Source: Brenneria izadpanahii
GTDB taxonomy: Bacteria > Pseudomonadota > Gammaproteobacteria > Enterobacterales > Enterobacteriaceae
Length of the DNA: 64,000 bases
Direction: 5' to 3'
Assembly (NCBI RefSeq): GCF_017569925.1
Contig: NZ_CP050854.1
Coordinates: 124,001 to 188,000 of the forward strand
Below are positions 1-9,733 of the stretch, piece after piece; positions within the stretch are counted from its first letter, which is position 1, and each line of letters begins with the position of its first letter. The notes under the pieces are model-generated. The model was not told where the DNA came from. It saw only the letters and a list, made by a program, of their open reading frames with translations, and did no database searches. The translations under genes and the position numbers were made by a program.

Positions 1-648
1 CGCGGTGCGAATAAAGTCTTCGGTCAACGCTTCGCTGACCGCGGCGCGCGTGACGCGGGCGAGCAGCGCCACATAGGTCACCGACAGCGTGAGGCAGGGG
101 AGAATCAGGTTGTTCAACCAGGGGAGAAAGCCCTTTGACAGCGGGTTATAGCCCTGCACCGGCAGCCATTGCAGCTTGAGCGCCAACACATAGATCAGCA
201 GGTAGCCGATGACGAACACCGGTATGGAGAAGCCCACTACGGAGCATGACATCACGCAGCGATCCAGCCAGCCGCCCATGCGCCAGGCCGCCAGCGCCCC
301 CAGCGGCAGGGCGATCAATACGGTAAACAGCAGCGTGCCGAACGTCAGCGACAGCGTGGGTTCCATCCGCTGCATCAGCAGCGTGGTCACCGGCTGATTC
401 ATGAAAAAGGAGTAACCGAAATCGCCATGCAGCACCCCTTGCGCCCAGATGGCGAACTGTTTCCACAGCGGCAGGGTCAGGCCCAGCTGTTCGCGGATGC
501 GGTCGATATCCTCATTGGTCGCGCTGTTGCCGCCGATAACCGCCGCCGGATCGCCGGGAATCAGCCGGACTATCATAAAAATGGCGATCGCCACCACCAG
601 CAAAACAGGCAGCGTCGCCAGCAGGCGCTTGCCGGTAAATGTCAACAT
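1..648 (-). CDS. Oligopeptide ABC transporter permease, DppB/GsiC type (3' part cut by window edge)
   Basis: This is an inner-membrane channel subunit of a peptide-type ABC importer. The reading frame opens with ATG at 648 behind a GAGGAG ribosome site and stays open for 216 codons to the window edge, so the C-terminus is missing. It begins with a hydrophobic segment (MLTFTGKRLLATLPVLLVV), then RLIPGDPAAV and the GDFGYSFFMNQPV motif typical of the DppB/OppB/GsiC N-terminal region, followed by more membrane spans. The binding-protein gene ends 57 bp upstream at 706, so the two form one operon that continues beyond the window. The family is clear; the substrate is not. Confidence 0.9.
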   Translation of the reverse strand, partial: MLTFTGKRLLATLPVLLVVAIAIFMIVRLIPGDPAAVIGGNSATNEDIDRIREQLGLTLPLWKQFAIWAQGVLHGDFGYSFFMNQPVTTLLMQRMEPTLSLTFGTLLFTVLIALPLGALAAWRMGGWLDRCVMSCSVVGFSIPVFVIGYLLIYVLALKLQWLPVQGYNPLSKGFLPWLNNLILPCLTLSVTYVALLARVTRAAVSEALTEDFIRTA

Positions 649-705
649 GCTCGCTCCTCATTCCTGGTTGCAACTGGCCGATTGGCGCCCGCGCGCCCGT
701 CGGAT

Positions 706-2328
706 TCACTGTTTGCGAATATTCCAGTACACCTGCGCCCCTGAAGACACCAGGCCGGTTACGTTGGAACGGACGGCGGCCCGCAGCTCATACTGGCCCA
801 GCGGCACATGGGTGACGGTTTCAAAGGCGCGCAGTTGAATCTGGGTAGCGATTTTTTTCTTCTCATTTTCGTCGATGGCGCGGGCGAAGCGGGCCTTCAT
901 CGCTTCCAGCTCTGGATCGTCCTGCCAGCCGAACCAGCCCTTTTCCCCACGGGCGTTCATCATCGCCATGGTGAGCGGGTTGAGCACGTCTTCCGCCGCC
1001 CAGGCGGTCATAAAGGCGTTCCAGCCGCCGGCCGAGGGCGCGTCTTTTTTGGCTCGCCTGGCCACCAGGGTCTGCCAGTCCATATTCTGCAAATCGACCT
1101 TGAAACCGGCTTGTTCAAGCTGCTGTTTGGCGACCAGCGGCAGCTTGGCGATGGTCGGGGAGTCGGTGGGGCGCATCAGGACAATCGGCTGGCCTTTGTA
1201 GCCCGCCTGTTGCAGCAGCGCCTTGGCTTTTTGCGGATCGGCTACGCCGGTAAACTCGCCGGTCTCGTCCGAAGCGAAAGATGTGCCGCAGGGATACATG
1301 CTTTTGCAGAATTTTTGCAGTTCCGGCACGCCGATTTGCACGCGCAGCATTTGCTGTTCGCCCAGCGCCAGCATGGCGGCGCGGCGGATACGCACATCGT
1401 TGAACGGCGGTTGCAGGAAATTAAAGCGGATGATTTGCAACATCCCTATCGGCTGCGCCTTAACCAGATTGATATTGGGCGTTTTGCCCAGCGCCGGGAT
1501 CTGTTCAAACGCCGGCTGTTCCAGGATATCGGCTTCGCCGTTGACCAGCGCGTTAAACTGCGTTTGCGGATCGCGGATGATGAGCCACTCTACGCGGTCG
1601 ATATAAACTTTTTTCCCGCCTGCGGTGCCGGAAGGCGGCTCATCGCGCGGAACGTAGTAAGGGTTTTTAACGTAGACCACCCGCTCGCCGGATTTATATT
1701 CGTCGCTCTTGAACATATAAGGGCCGGAACCGACGGTGCTGCGGATCTGAACGTCGCCGGAGGTCTGCGCAACCGCTTTCGGCATAATAAACGGCACGTT
1801 GGACGAGGGTTTGCCCAGCGCCTCCAGCATCATGCCGAAGGGCTCTTTCAGGGTGATGGTAAAGGTTTTCGCATCCACCGCCTGATAATGGTCGATGAAC
1901 GACGCCAGCGCGCTGCCGAAGCTGTCGCGCGTTGACCAGCGTTGCAGCGAAGGGATCACGTCGTCGCTGGTCACCGGGGCGCCGTCGCTGAATTTCAGCC
2001 CGTCGCGCAGCACGAATGTCCAGGTCAGATTATCGTCCGATACCTTCCAGCTATCGACCATCTGCGGCTTGATGTTGCCGTCGATATCGGTGCCGAATAA
2101 GGTGTCGTAAATCATATAGCCATGATTGCGGGTGACGTTGGCCGTGGTCCATATTGGGTCGAGTGAGACCAGATTGCTGCTGGGGATGATTTTCAATACG
2201 TCGGCAGGCGTTGCGGCAAATGACGATATGCTGGAAAGCGCCGCCATCATGCTGAAAATAATTCGATGAAAGGTTATTTTAGTGGATATTTTATCGATGA
2301 ATGCATTTTTAACCGTCATTAATTTCAT
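706..2328 (-). CDS. Peptide-type ABC transporter periplasmic binding protein (SBP family 5)
   Basis: A 540-aa extracytoplasmic solute-binding protein of the DppA/GsiB/OppA class. The start at 2328 follows GGGGAT. The N-region before the hydrophobic signal core is unusually long (about 25 residues), so an internal Met near residue 27 is a possible alternative start; the cleavage is probably after SSISSFA. Family landmarks are the early SNLVSLDPIW segment, GLKFSDGAPVTSDDV and VGSGPYMFK. It precedes the permease at 648 in the same operon. The divergent LysR gene at 2993 is the likely regulator. The ligand cannot be read from sequence. Confidence 0.9.
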   Translation of the reverse strand: MKLMTVKNAFIDKISTKITFHRIIFSMMAALSSISSFAATPADVLKIIPSSNLVSLDPIWTTANVTRNHGYMIYDTLFGTDIDGNIKPQMVDSWKVSDDNLTWTFVLRDGLKFSDGAPVTSDDVIPSLQRWSTRDSFGSALASFIDHYQAVDAKTFTITLKEPFGMMLEALGKPSSNVPFIMPKAVAQTSGDVQIRSTVGSGPYMFKSDEYKSGERVVYVKNPYYVPRDEPPSGTAGGKKVYIDRVEWLIIRDPQTQFNALVNGEADILEQPAFEQIPALGKTPNINLVKAQPIGMLQIIRFNFLQPPFNDVRIRRAAMLALGEQQMLRVQIGVPELQKFCKSMYPCGTSFASDETGEFTGVADPQKAKALLQQAGYKGQPIVLMRPTDSPTIAKLPLVAKQQLEQAGFKVDLQNMDWQTLVARRAKKDAPSAGGWNAFMTAWAAEDVLNPLTMAMMNARGEKGWFGWQDDPELEAMKARFARAIDENEKKKIATQIQLRAFETVTHVPLGQYELRAAVRSNVTGLVSSGAQVYWNIRKQ

Positions 2329-2992
2329 GGTATCCCCGATTTTATCTAACAGCCTATTGGCTATAGCATTAAGTGGAACTGAAACTAAAAAGCATTATGG
2401 ATTATCGTGGCGTTAATAAAATGAACGTTTTCTTATGATGTTAAAAACACTACAAAAGTATGACTCGCGAAGCTATCACAACATCAGCGACCCAGTGTCG
2501 ATAAAAAGTATACGCTAACTTTTTCTTACCATCGTATGGTATGTATCATTTTATTTAACTATCAATTAATTATGGGTTTTCTCTGCGGGCGGGTGCTGGC
2601 AAAAGGTAATCAATAAGAGCGGCTTTGTCAGAGCCGCCGCATATTAGTGCAGTCTGAAAAGAGATATTGTTATTCATTATGAATAGTGTTTTTAGAGTAA
2701 ATAGATGTTTTTAATTACTAATTGATAAGCAATGGCGGCCGCGTTAATAGTTTTATTCTCTATTTCTGAGAGGTGCACCCGTTTCCGGCGATATACTGCA
2801 CTGGCATAGTGCACGTTAGCAAAAAAACGTCGGCGTAATCGGCCATAAGAAAATAGACTGCCTTAAATGAAAACAATAAAAAGCGCGCCGGATAACCCAA
2901 TTAGCGCGAAAGGAAATAAACCGGAAATGGCACGTTTATTGCTGGTTTATTGGCCGACAGCCGGCATCAGGCCATTATTTTCAGGAGTCGCT
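2329..2992. promoter_or_regulatory. Divergent control region between binding-protein operon and LysR gene
   Basis: A 664-bp AT-rich gap with no convincing gene. Two inverted repeats stand out. TACCAT-CGT-ATGGTA at 2527-2541 has perfect 6-bp arms. TGCACT-GGCAT-AGTGCA at 2797-2813 has perfect 6-bp arms and the spacing seen in LysR-type operators. A GC-rich hairpin (GCGGCT/AGCCGC) lies near 2620. Binding by the neighbouring LysR protein is inferred from the usual divergent arrangement only. Confidence 0.45.
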
Positions 2993-3892
2993 ATGCAACT
3001 CAGGGCATTAAGATATTTTAACGAAGTGGCGCAGTGCGTTTCGTTACGTAAGGCGGCCACCCGATTATATGTAACGCCCAGCGCGGTAAGCCGTCAGATT
3101 GAGCAACTGGAGCATTTTTATGGCGCTTCGCTGATTGAAAGAAATCCGCGCGGCATCCGGCTAACGCGGGAAGGCGAATTTCTGGCGCAGGCGATCAATG
3201 CCACATTGCGTGAGTTGGATCATGTGAAGGAGCATATCGCCAACAGCCAGGGAGTGGTGGCGGGAACCATTCGGATGTTCGTCAGCGAAGGCTTGATTTC
3301 CAGCATGCTGGCGCCGGTGCTGGCGAAATTTTCCCAGCAGTATCCCAAGGTGCAGTTTCAAATCGAAACCGGCAGCGCGCCCCGCATCGCGGATGCGTTT
3401 CGCGCCGGCGAAGCGGATATCGGGCTGACGTTCTACATGCCGCCCTGCGCCGAAATTGAAGTGACCCACCATTGCGATTTATGGCACCGCGTCCTGGTGC
3501 CGCAGGGACATCCGTTCACCGGGCGCCATTCCATTACGATCAAGGATCTTGCCGGGCAGCCGCTGGCCATTCCCAATTCCACCTTCTCCACCCGGCAGAT
3601 CATCGAAGCCGCCGCCAGAAAAGAGGGGGTTCGGCTTAACGTCGCCTATACCACCAGCTCGGTGGAAGTTCAAAAGTGCCTTGCGCGAACCGGCATTGCC
3701 CTGTTGGTTTTGCCGCAGGCCGCGCGCCAGGACCGCGATCTGGGCGATGGCCTGGTTGCCGTACCGTTGCTCGATCCGCTGATTGAACGCGTGCGGGTCG
3801 ATCTGTGTTTGCCCCGGCAAAGGACGGCATCCATCGCCATCAAAACCTGCCAAAGCATGCTGGCGCAAATCATGGCGGACTGCTCTATTTAA
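2993..3892 (+). CDS. LysR-family transcriptional regulator
   Basis: A 299-aa LysR regulator. The frame is open from 2867, but ATG 2993 is preferred: it follows TCAGGAG and gives the standard N-terminus MQLRALRYFNEVAQC. The helix-turn-helix lies at residues 17-37 (LRKAATRLYVTPSAVSRQIE) and the effector domain follows from about 90. It is divergent from the binding-protein/permease operon at 1-2328, which it probably controls. The ligand is unknown. It ends 19 bp before the convergent IclR gene; a TTCCCGG/CCGGGAA hairpin at 3896-3921 spans the junction. Confidence 0.9.
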   Translation: MQLRALRYFNEVAQCVSLRKAATRLYVTPSAVSRQIEQLEHFYGASLIERNPRGIRLTREGEFLAQAINATLRELDHVKEHIANSQGVVAGTIRMFVSEGLISSMLAPVLAKFSQQYPKVQFQIETGSAPRIADAFRAGEADIGLTFYMPPCAEIEVTHHCDLWHRVLVPQGHPFTGRHSITIKDLAGQPLAIPNSTFSTRQIIEAAARKEGVRLNVAYTTSSVEVQKCLARTGIALLVLPQAARQDRDLGDGLVAVPLLDPLIERVRVDLCLPRQRTASIAIKTCQSMLAQIMADCSI

Positions 3893-3911
3893 TCTTTCCC
3901 GGCCCGGAATA

Positions 3912-4745
3912 TTACCGGGAAGGGCCATGCGCCGTCAGCGGCGGCATGCGCCAACCCATGCGCATTTCCGCCTGCGCCGCGCTGCGTTGCACTTTCATCG
4001 ATAAGTCCGCCTCGTCCTGCTCGGCTTTTATCGCCGGCACCACGATGGAAATGGTGGCCCGGCACACGCCGTCAGGATCGCAGATAGGCGCGGCGATGCA
4101 GGCGACGGCAAAATCCGATTCCCCCACCTGTATGGACAGGCGGTTGTTGAGAGCCTGCTGCGCCGCCGCGGATAACACCGCCGGGTCGGTTTCCGCGCTG
4201 CCGGTGGGCGACGCTTTAGCCGAGCGGGCGTATAGCGTCAGCCGTTCCTGTTCGGGCAGATGCCCGGCCAGCAGCCGGCCTGAAGCGGACCAGTTCAGCG
4301 GAATGCGGGTTCCCACCCTGGAACTGACCTGAAAATGATCCGGCCCGTCGGCCATGGCCAGCACCACCATTTTGTCGTCGTCGCGGCCGCAGATTTGCAC
4401 CGTTTCACCGCATAGCGCGCTGAGAGACTGCATCTCCTCGCAGGCCACGGTCAGCAGGTCAAGGTTGCGGGCGTAGGTCAGCCCGTAATGGTACAGGCGG
4501 GCGCCCAGCCAAATCGCGCCGTTATCCTGACGCTGAAGGATGTTCTTGCCGACCAGATCGTCGACGATGGAATAGATGGTGGAGAGCGGCGCCGCCACGC
4601 CTTTGGCGACCTCATAGGCGCTTGCCGGATGCTGGCGCGCCTGCAACCAGTCGAGGATTTGCAGCGTGCGTTCGACGCCGCTGGTGCGGGTGCCCCGCTT
4701 GCCGCCGTTTACGGGGGCGGGGGAAGGCTGCGCTTTCAGGTTCAT
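3912..4745 (-). CDS. IclR-family transcriptional regulator
   Basis: A 277-aa regulator with an N-terminal winged helix (about residues 22-80: GVERTLQILDWLQ, then VAAPLSTIYSIVDDLVG) and a C-terminal IclR effector domain. It is the last gene of the minus-strand operon that starts at 13116, so it is probably autoregulated with the pathway it controls. The start at 4745 follows an AGGAG-type site (GAGAATAAGGAGAATGAG region). A 26-bp palindrome at 13691-13716 that contains TTTCC...GGAAA halves, as in IclR operators, is a candidate target. Confidence 0.9.
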   Translation of the reverse strand: MNLKAQPSPAPVNGGKRGTRTSGVERTLQILDWLQARQHPASAYEVAKGVAAPLSTIYSIVDDLVGKNILQRQDNGAIWLGARLYHYGLTYARNLDLLTVACEEMQSLSALCGETVQICGRDDDKMVVLAMADGPDHFQVSSRVGTRIPLNWSASGRLLAGHLPEQERLTLYARSAKASPTGSAETDPAVLSAAAQQALNNRLSIQVGESDFAVACIAAPICDPDGVCRATISIVVPAIKAEQDEADLSMKVQRSAAQAEMRMGWRMPPLTAHGPSR

Positions 4746-4792
4746 CTCATTCTCCTTATTCGCCGGGACCGGCGCGGCGATTCAAACCAGCG

Positions 4793-5992
4793 TTAATCCG
4801 GCCAGCGGACAATGGCTTCCTGCTGGCGCAGTATGCGTTGTCCGAAGTCGCTGATCAGCGGATCCGGAGCCTGGCGGGCCCGCTCCAGCTCCGCGAGCAG
4901 CCGCGCCAGCACGCGCCGATCTTCGCCGGCGTGTAAGTTACAGGGATCCAGTTCAAAAAAACCATGCTCGACCAGATGACCGCGCACGATCACCGGGGGA
5001 TCGCCGGCGGCCAGCGCATCCGCCAAATCCCAGGCGGTGGTGCGCGCCAGCGCGGGATCGATCGTCACCTTGAGCCGGCACAGGGGATTATCCGTCGGAT
5101 CGGGTTCGATCAGCGCGGCGACGCCGGGCTGGCTCGCCAGACCGGCCGACCACATCTCCAACGTTTGCTGCTCCCTGGCGCGAATGCCCGCGTGATCGCG
5201 CGTTTCCCAGGCCTGCAACGCGGCGCAAACGCCGGCGATGCTCTCTTTACCCACTTTCATGCCCCGGCCGATGCCGTGATTTTGCAGCCAAGCGCGGCGT
5301 ACCAGCTCTCTGGCGCCGGCCACAATGCCGGAAGTGGGGCCGCCGAGAAATTTATGCCCGGAATACAATACGATATCCGCTCCCTGACGTAGAAATTTGC
5401 GTAAATCGTATTCCGAGGCGGCGTCGACAATCACCGGCACGCCGTGCTGATGCGCCACCTGGCAAAATAGCTCAAGGGGGATTTGACCATATTCTACGAC
5501 ATGGTGGGAGACGACATAAAGCGCCGCCGCGGTACGTTCCGTGATGGCGCCGGCGAGATGGTAGGGAGAGGCGCTGGTGGCCTGGCCGATGCTCACCACC
5601 CTGGCGCCGGTGAGCCGCACCGACTGCTCGACCGGCGCGCCGAAGTTCACCAGATGGCCCGCTTGAATGACCACTTCATTACGTTCGCCGCGTATTTCCG
5701 GCAGCCTTTCAATGGCGCTGAGGTCGTCGCCGGCGATGCATCCGGCCACCGCCAGAGAAATGCCGGAAGCGCAGGAGGCGGTGACGAATCCCGTCTCCGC
5801 GCCGGTGAGGCGCGCGATAACGCCGCTGGCATGGCGCTGCAGGTCCGCCATTTCGACAAACTGCGGCAGGATCCGGCGCATCGCCTCAATCGCCGGCTCC
5901 GCCACAATGGACGCGCCCAGAGATGTCATGGTGCCGGAGACGTTAATGACGGGCCGCAACCCCCAGTCCGCTCTGCTATCGATGTCGTTCAC
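4793..5992 (-). CDS. SelA-like PLP-dependent enzyme (selenocysteine-synthase fold, ammonia-lyase type)
   Basis: A 399-aa fold-type I PLP enzyme related to SelA and to D-glucosaminate-6-phosphate ammonia lyase. The PLP lysine is in LYSGHKFLGGPTSG (Lys214), and VIVDAAS (Asp190) would contact the pyridine nitrogen. The N-terminus NVSGTMTSLGASIV matches the characteristic opening of this subgroup. Proteins of this subgroup often sit beside an amidohydrolase like the one at 8522-9733. Here it follows a RidA-like gene by 27 bp and precedes IclR by 47 bp. A beta-elimination or racemase-like step on an imported amino compound is inferred; the exact reaction is unknown. Confidence 0.85.
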   Translation of the reverse strand: MNDIDSRADWGLRPVINVSGTMTSLGASIVAEPAIEAMRRILPQFVEMADLQRHASGVIARLTGAETGFVTASCASGISLAVAGCIAGDDLSAIERLPEIRGERNEVVIQAGHLVNFGAPVEQSVRLTGARVVSIGQATSASPYHLAGAITERTAAALYVVSHHVVEYGQIPLELFCQVAHQHGVPVIVDAASEYDLRKFLRQGADIVLYSGHKFLGGPTSGIVAGARELVRRAWLQNHGIGRGMKVGKESIAGVCAALQAWETRDHAGIRAREQQTLEMWSAGLASQPGVAALIEPDPTDNPLCRLKVTIDPALARTTAWDLADALAAGDPPVIVRGHLVEHGFFELDPCNLHAGEDRRVLARLLAELERARQAPDPLISDFGQRILRQQEAIVRWPD

Positions 5993-6019
5993 TGTTGACT
6001 CCTTGGTTAAGGAATAGGG

Positions 6020-6505
6020 TTATTCAAAGGCGACGATGGCCTCGATTTCCACGGTGATCTGGCCGGGCAGCGAGGCGAGGCCCACCGCCGATCGGGCGTG
6101 GACGCCGGGCTGCCCGAATATCTCCACCATCAGGTCGGAACAGCCGTTGATAACCTGGGGATGGCGGGTGAAATCGCTGTCGGCGTTAACCATGCCGAAC
6201 AGCTTGACGATTTGGGTAATGCGGCAGAGATCGCCGAGCGCCTCATGCATCACCGCCAGCAGATTGATGCCGGTCAGCCTGGCGTGCTGGTAAGCGCTAT
6301 CGACGCTGACCGTGCTGCCCACTTTGCCGGTATGCATAAAACCGCCCGCCTCCACCGGCCCCTGACCGGACAGAAACAGCAGGTTGCCCACCTGAACATG
6401 GGAGACGAAGTTGGCGATGGGCGGCGGCGAACCGGGCAGAATAATGCCGCTGGCGGCCAGCCGTTGGTAAGGCGTTTGCATCGTTGAGGAAAGTCCCTGA
6501 CTCAT
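6020..6505 (-). CDS. RidA/YjgF-family protein
   Basis: A 161-aa member of the RidA (YjgF/YER057c/UK114) superfamily, which hydrolyses reactive enamine/imine intermediates released by PLP enzymes. The family core runs from [18 protein letters not shown] to [20 protein letters not shown]; the Arg in HARSAVG corresponds to the catalytic arginine. It is about 30 residues longer than canonical RidA at the N-terminus and belongs to a side clade. The start overlaps the upstream ATPase stop by 4 bp (ATGA). Its place directly before a PLP ammonia-lyase-like enzyme fits a role in clearing that enzyme's imine product. Confidence 0.9.
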   Translation of the reverse strand: MSQGLSSTMQTPYQRLAASGIILPGSPPPIANFVSHVQVGNLLFLSGQGPVEAGGFMHTGKVGSTVSVDSAYQHARLTGINLLAVMHEALGDLCRITQIVKLFGMVNADSDFTRHPQVINGCSDLMVEIFGQPGVHARSAVGLASLPGQITVEIEAIVAFE

Positions 6506-7515
6506 AGAGTATGCTCCAGCGGATCATAAGGAGGAATGTCTGAATAACGGATACAGCTGACCCAATGATCGTCGCCCACGGCTTCCGGCGGCGGCACCGT
6601 TTCGGCGCAGGACGGCGCGGCGTGAGGACAACGGGTGCGGAACACGCAGCCGCTGGGGGGATTGGCCGGGCTGGGTATATCCCCTTGCAGCGCGATGTGC
6701 CGTTTCGGCCGATCGGGATCGGGCACCGGCGCCGCCTGCAACAGCGCCTGAGTATAGGGGTGGCGCGGCCGGGCGTAGACCTCGCGGCAGGGGCCGCTCT
6801 CCATAATGCGCCCCAGATACATGACGATCACCTCATCGCACAGATACTCCACCACGCTCAGATCGTGGGCGATGAACAGTACCGTCAGACCCAGCGAGCG
6901 TTGCAGATCGCTGAGCAAATTGAGCACCTGCGCCTGAATTGAGACATCCAGCGCCGATACCGGCTCGTCGGCGACGATAAATTTGGGTTCCACCGCCAGC
7001 GCGCGGGCGATGCCGATACGCTGCCGCTGGCCGCCGGAAAACTCGTGGGGATAGCGGCTGGCGTACTCCGGCTGTAGCCCGACCAGCGTCAGCAGCTCCG
7101 CTACCCGCGCCCGCCGGGGCGCGCCGCGGGCAAAGCCGCAGGTATCCAGGGCTTCGCCCAGAATATCGCGCACCCGCAGGCGGGGGTTAAGGCTGGAAAA
7201 GGGATCCTGAAAGATGATTTGCATCTGCCGCCGGTAGGGCCGCATCTGGCGCGGCGTCAGGCTCAGCAAATCCACTCCCTCGAACAGCACCCGGCCGCCG
7301 CTGGGCTCAATCAACCGCAGCAGGCTGCGCCCCGCGGTGGTTTTGCCGGAGCCCGATTCCCCCACCAGCCCAACGGTGGTGCCGCGGCGCAGTCTGAAAG
7401 AGAGCCCCTGCACCGCCCGCACGCTGCCGCCCTGGCGGGTGGGAAAGTTTTTATACAGCCCGTCCACTTGCAGCAGAATATCCTGTCGAGCAGGCGAGGT
7501 CGGTAAGTCGCTCAT
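6502..7515 (-). CDS. Peptide-type ABC transporter ATPase, DppF/OppF type
   Basis: A 337-aa ATPase. Walker A is [12 protein letters not shown], the signature is [14 protein letters not shown], Walker B is [12 protein letters not shown], and the C-terminal oligopeptide-transporter extension carries [10 protein letters not shown]. The frame opens further upstream at 7590, but ATG 7515 has GAGAGGAG before it and makes the 4-bp overlap with the stop of the other ATPase. It pairs with the ATPase at 7512-8525 to drive the permeases at 9733-11540. Confidence 0.93.
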   Translation of the reverse strand: MSDLPTSPARQDILLQVDGLYKNFPTRQGGSVRAVQGLSFRLRRGTTVGLVGESGSGKTTAGRSLLRLIEPSGGRVLFEGVDLLSLTPRQMRPYRRQMQIIFQDPFSSLNPRLRVRDILGEALDTCGFARGAPRRARVAELLTLVGLQPEYASRYPHEFSGGQRQRIGIARALAVEPKFIVADEPVSALDVSIQAQVLNLLSDLQRSLGLTVLFIAHDLSVVEYLCDEVIVMYLGRIMESGPCREVYARPRHPYTQALLQAAPVPDPDRPKRHIALQGDIPSPANPPSGCVFRTRCPHAAPSCAETVPPPEAVGDDHWVSCIRYSDIPPYDPLEHTL

Positions 7516-8525
7516 AGCTCCTCTCTCCTTAAACAACGGGACCAGGTATGTTCGTCTACCGGCAACAGCTGCGGCGACTGGCGGCGGCACTCCTCTATCG
7601 CCATCGGACAGCGCGGCGCAAAGGCGCAGCCGGCGGGCAGGTCGGTTAACGCGGGGACGCTGCCGGGAATGGTGTCCAGCCGCCGTCGCCGGCCGTCAAG
7701 ACCGATGTCGCGCGCGGCGTTGGGCGTACAGGCCAACAGGCCGCGAGTATAAGGATGCCGCTGATGGCGGAATAACCGCGCCACCGGAGCCTGCTCCACC
7801 ACCCGGCCGGCGTACATCACCACCACCTGATGGGCGATTTCCGCCACCACGCCCAGGTTATGGGTAATGAAAATAATGCCCATGCCCATCTCTTCCTGCA
7901 GCCGGCGCAGCAGCGCCAGGATCTGGGCCTGTACGGTAACGTCCAGCGCGGTGGTGGGCTCGTCGGCAATCAGCAACGCCGGCCGGCAGGCGAGCGCCAT
8001 GGCGATCATCACCCGCTGGCGCATACCGCCTGACATATGGTGCGGATAGTCATCCAGCCGGGCGCGGGCGGCGGGGATCTCCACCCGTTCGAGCATCTCC
8101 AGCGCCTGCTGTCTGGCCTGGCTGCGTCCGATGGGCTGGTGCAGCCGCAGCATCTCCATGATCTGGTCGCCGACGGTAAACAGCGGGTTGAGGCTGGTCA
8201 TCGGCTCCTGGAAAATCATGGCGATTTCCCGGCCGCGGATCCGGCGCCAGCCGCGCGCATCAAGGGTGCGCAGGTTAAGGGTCTGGCCGGAACGATCGCA
8301 ATACCGCATCTCGCCGCCGGTTACCCGGCCGTTGCGCCCCAGCAATCCCATGATCGACAGGCTGGCGACCGATTTGCCGGACCCCGATTCCCCCACCACC
8401 GCCAGCGTCTCGCCGCGGCGGACATCGAAGGTCACCCCATCCACCGGCAGTACGCTGCCGCGCCGGCTGAAAAAGCCGGTGCGCAGATCTTTCACCGACA
8501 GCAGCGCTTGCGCTTCGGCATTCAT
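7512..8525 (-). CDS. Peptide-type ABC transporter ATPase, DppD/OppD type
   Basis: A 337-aa ATPase with Walker [14 protein letters not shown], signature [15 protein letters not shown], Walker [14 protein letters not shown] and the [11 protein letters not shown]-terminal motif. The open frame reaches 8849, but everything above residue [11 protein letters not shown] is antisense-free shadow of the amidohydrolase gene. ATG 8525 overlaps that gene's stop by 4 bp, so translational coupling is likely. A second ATG at 8534 would add three residues. Confidence 0.92.
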   Translation of the reverse strand: MNAEAQALLSVKDLRTGFFSRRGSVLPVDGVTFDVRRGETLAVVGESGSGKSVASLSIMGLLGRNGRVTGGEMRYCDRSGQTLNLRTLDARGWRRIRGREIAMIFQEPMTSLNPLFTVGDQIMEMLRLHQPIGRSQARQQALEMLERVEIPAARARLDDYPHHMSGGMRQRVMIAMALACRPALLIADEPTTALDVTVQAQILALLRRLQEEMGMGIIFITHNLGVVAEIAHQVVVMYAGRVVEQAPVARLFRHQRHPYTRGLLACTPNAARDIGLDGRRRRLDTIPGSVPALTDLPAGCAFAPRCPMAIEECRRQSPQLLPVDEHTWSRCLRREEL

Positions 8526-9733
8526 AGCAGCCATCCGCAGTGAGGGCAGGCGTGGCGGTCGCTGTTCTGCGGCTGATAGCGGCTGGCGGGCCACGCGTTT
8601 GCTCCCAGTATTGAATAGACCGGGTCGAACACCTGCTCCAGCAGGCTCTCCGCCCCTTTGGAGTCGGTGACGCGCAGATTTTCGTCGCGCAGCCGGAACA
8701 GGGTGAAATTGGCGCGCGCACCGCCGCTCATCATGGGGCCGTAAGGGCGGTTGATGGCCTGACGAGGGGCGACCGTCGCGGCATGAATGACCTGTTCCAG
8801 CGGCATACCCAGCGACAGCAGTTTGGACAGGGTGGTGGCGAAATCCCATACCGAACCGTCAAGCGAGTGGCCGTGAACATCGGTAGAGATGGTTTGCGGC
8901 AGCAGCCGGCGGCCGATGGCGGCTTTGGCCACCTCGAAAGAGAACGAGGCGCCGCCGTGTCCCACATCCAGGATGATGCCGCGATCCCGCGCCTGTTCGA
9001 CCAGGTGGAACAGATCCTCGTCTTCCAGGATGGAACCGCCGATTTTACCGTTGAAGCAGTGGGTAATGATGTCGCCGGGGCCCAACTGGGCCAGCACGTC
9101 GTCATACAGCGGCAGCGGCTCTCCCACATGCACCATCAGCGGCAGGCCCAGCACTTTGCCCAGCTTTTTGCCCAGCTTCACCGGCGCGATGTCCCAGCCC
9201 CGGCTAATCACGCCGCTGGCGCGCACCTTCAGACCGACGATGCGATCGCGGTTGGCCTCCACGGTGGCGGCGATGCGGTCCACGTCGATATCCCCCATGT
9301 GGGAGAGTTCGCTCACCCGGTTGCAGGCCACCAGACCGATGGAGCCGATGTTTAGAAAGGCGTAAATCTCTTCGTCGGCGCGCTCGATAATCCATTCGCG
9401 CAGGCCGTGGAAATTAGCTTCGCCGGCGGAGCCCGCATCCACCAGGGTGGTCACGCCGCGCGCCAGGCCGCAAACCTCCGGCCGGATGGAGATATCGGTG
9501 CCGCCGTACCAGATATGGGTGTGCAGATCGGTCCAGCCGGGACAAAGATAGGCGCCGGCGGCGTCGATAATCCGCGCGCCGTCCGGCGGCTCGGTCAGTT
9601 GGGCGGCGTAGGCGCTAACCCGGCCGGCGGAATCAATGAGCACATCCAGCAGTCCGTCCACGGGCAGGGGCAGATCCAGACCCAGCGGACGAACCGCGCG
9701 CAGCAGCAAAGAAGTAGTGGAGGAAACGGTCAT
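8522..9733 (-). CDS. Amidohydrolase/deacetylase-family metallohydrolase
   Basis: A 403-aa amidohydrolase-superfamily enzyme. Visible metal ligands are HTH at 71-73, a probably carboxylated Lys168 (GLKVRASG), His201 (MVHVGEP), His224 (ITHCFNG) and Asp284 (ISTDVHGHS). It resembles the dihydroorotase-like branch that is usually encoded beside SelA-like PLP enzymes. The C-terminus carries an extra CPHC pair that the family does not need. It is inserted between permease and ATPase genes of a peptide importer, overlapping both by 1-4 bp, so its substrate is probably the imported compound (an amide or cyclic ureide or dipeptide; inferred). Confidence 0.88.
   Translation of the reverse strand: MTVSSTTSLLLRAVRPLGLDLPLPVDGLLDVLIDSAGRVSAYAAQLTEPPDGARIIDAAGAYLCPGWTDLHTHIWYGGTDISIRPEVCGLARGVTTLVDAGSAGEANFHGLREWIIERADEEIYAFLNIGSIGLVACNRVSELSHMGDIDVDRIAATVEANRDRIVGLKVRASGVISRGWDIAPVKLGKKLGKVLGLPLMVHVGEPLPLYDDVLAQLGPGDIITHCFNGKIGGSILEDEDLFHLVEQARDRGIILDVGHGGASFSFEVAKAAIGRRLLPQTISTDVHGHSLDGSVWDFATTLSKLLSLGMPLEQVIHAATVAPRQAINRPYGPMMSGGARANFTLFRLRDENLRVTDSKGAESLLEQVFDPVYSILGANAWPASRYQPQNSDRHACPHCGWLL

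Noticed and set aside
808..1935. A 375-codon plus-strand open frame opposite the first binding-protein gene
   Set aside because: It is the antisense of a clear SBP family 5 gene, is rich in Arg/His/Gly typical of reverse frames, and has no domain.
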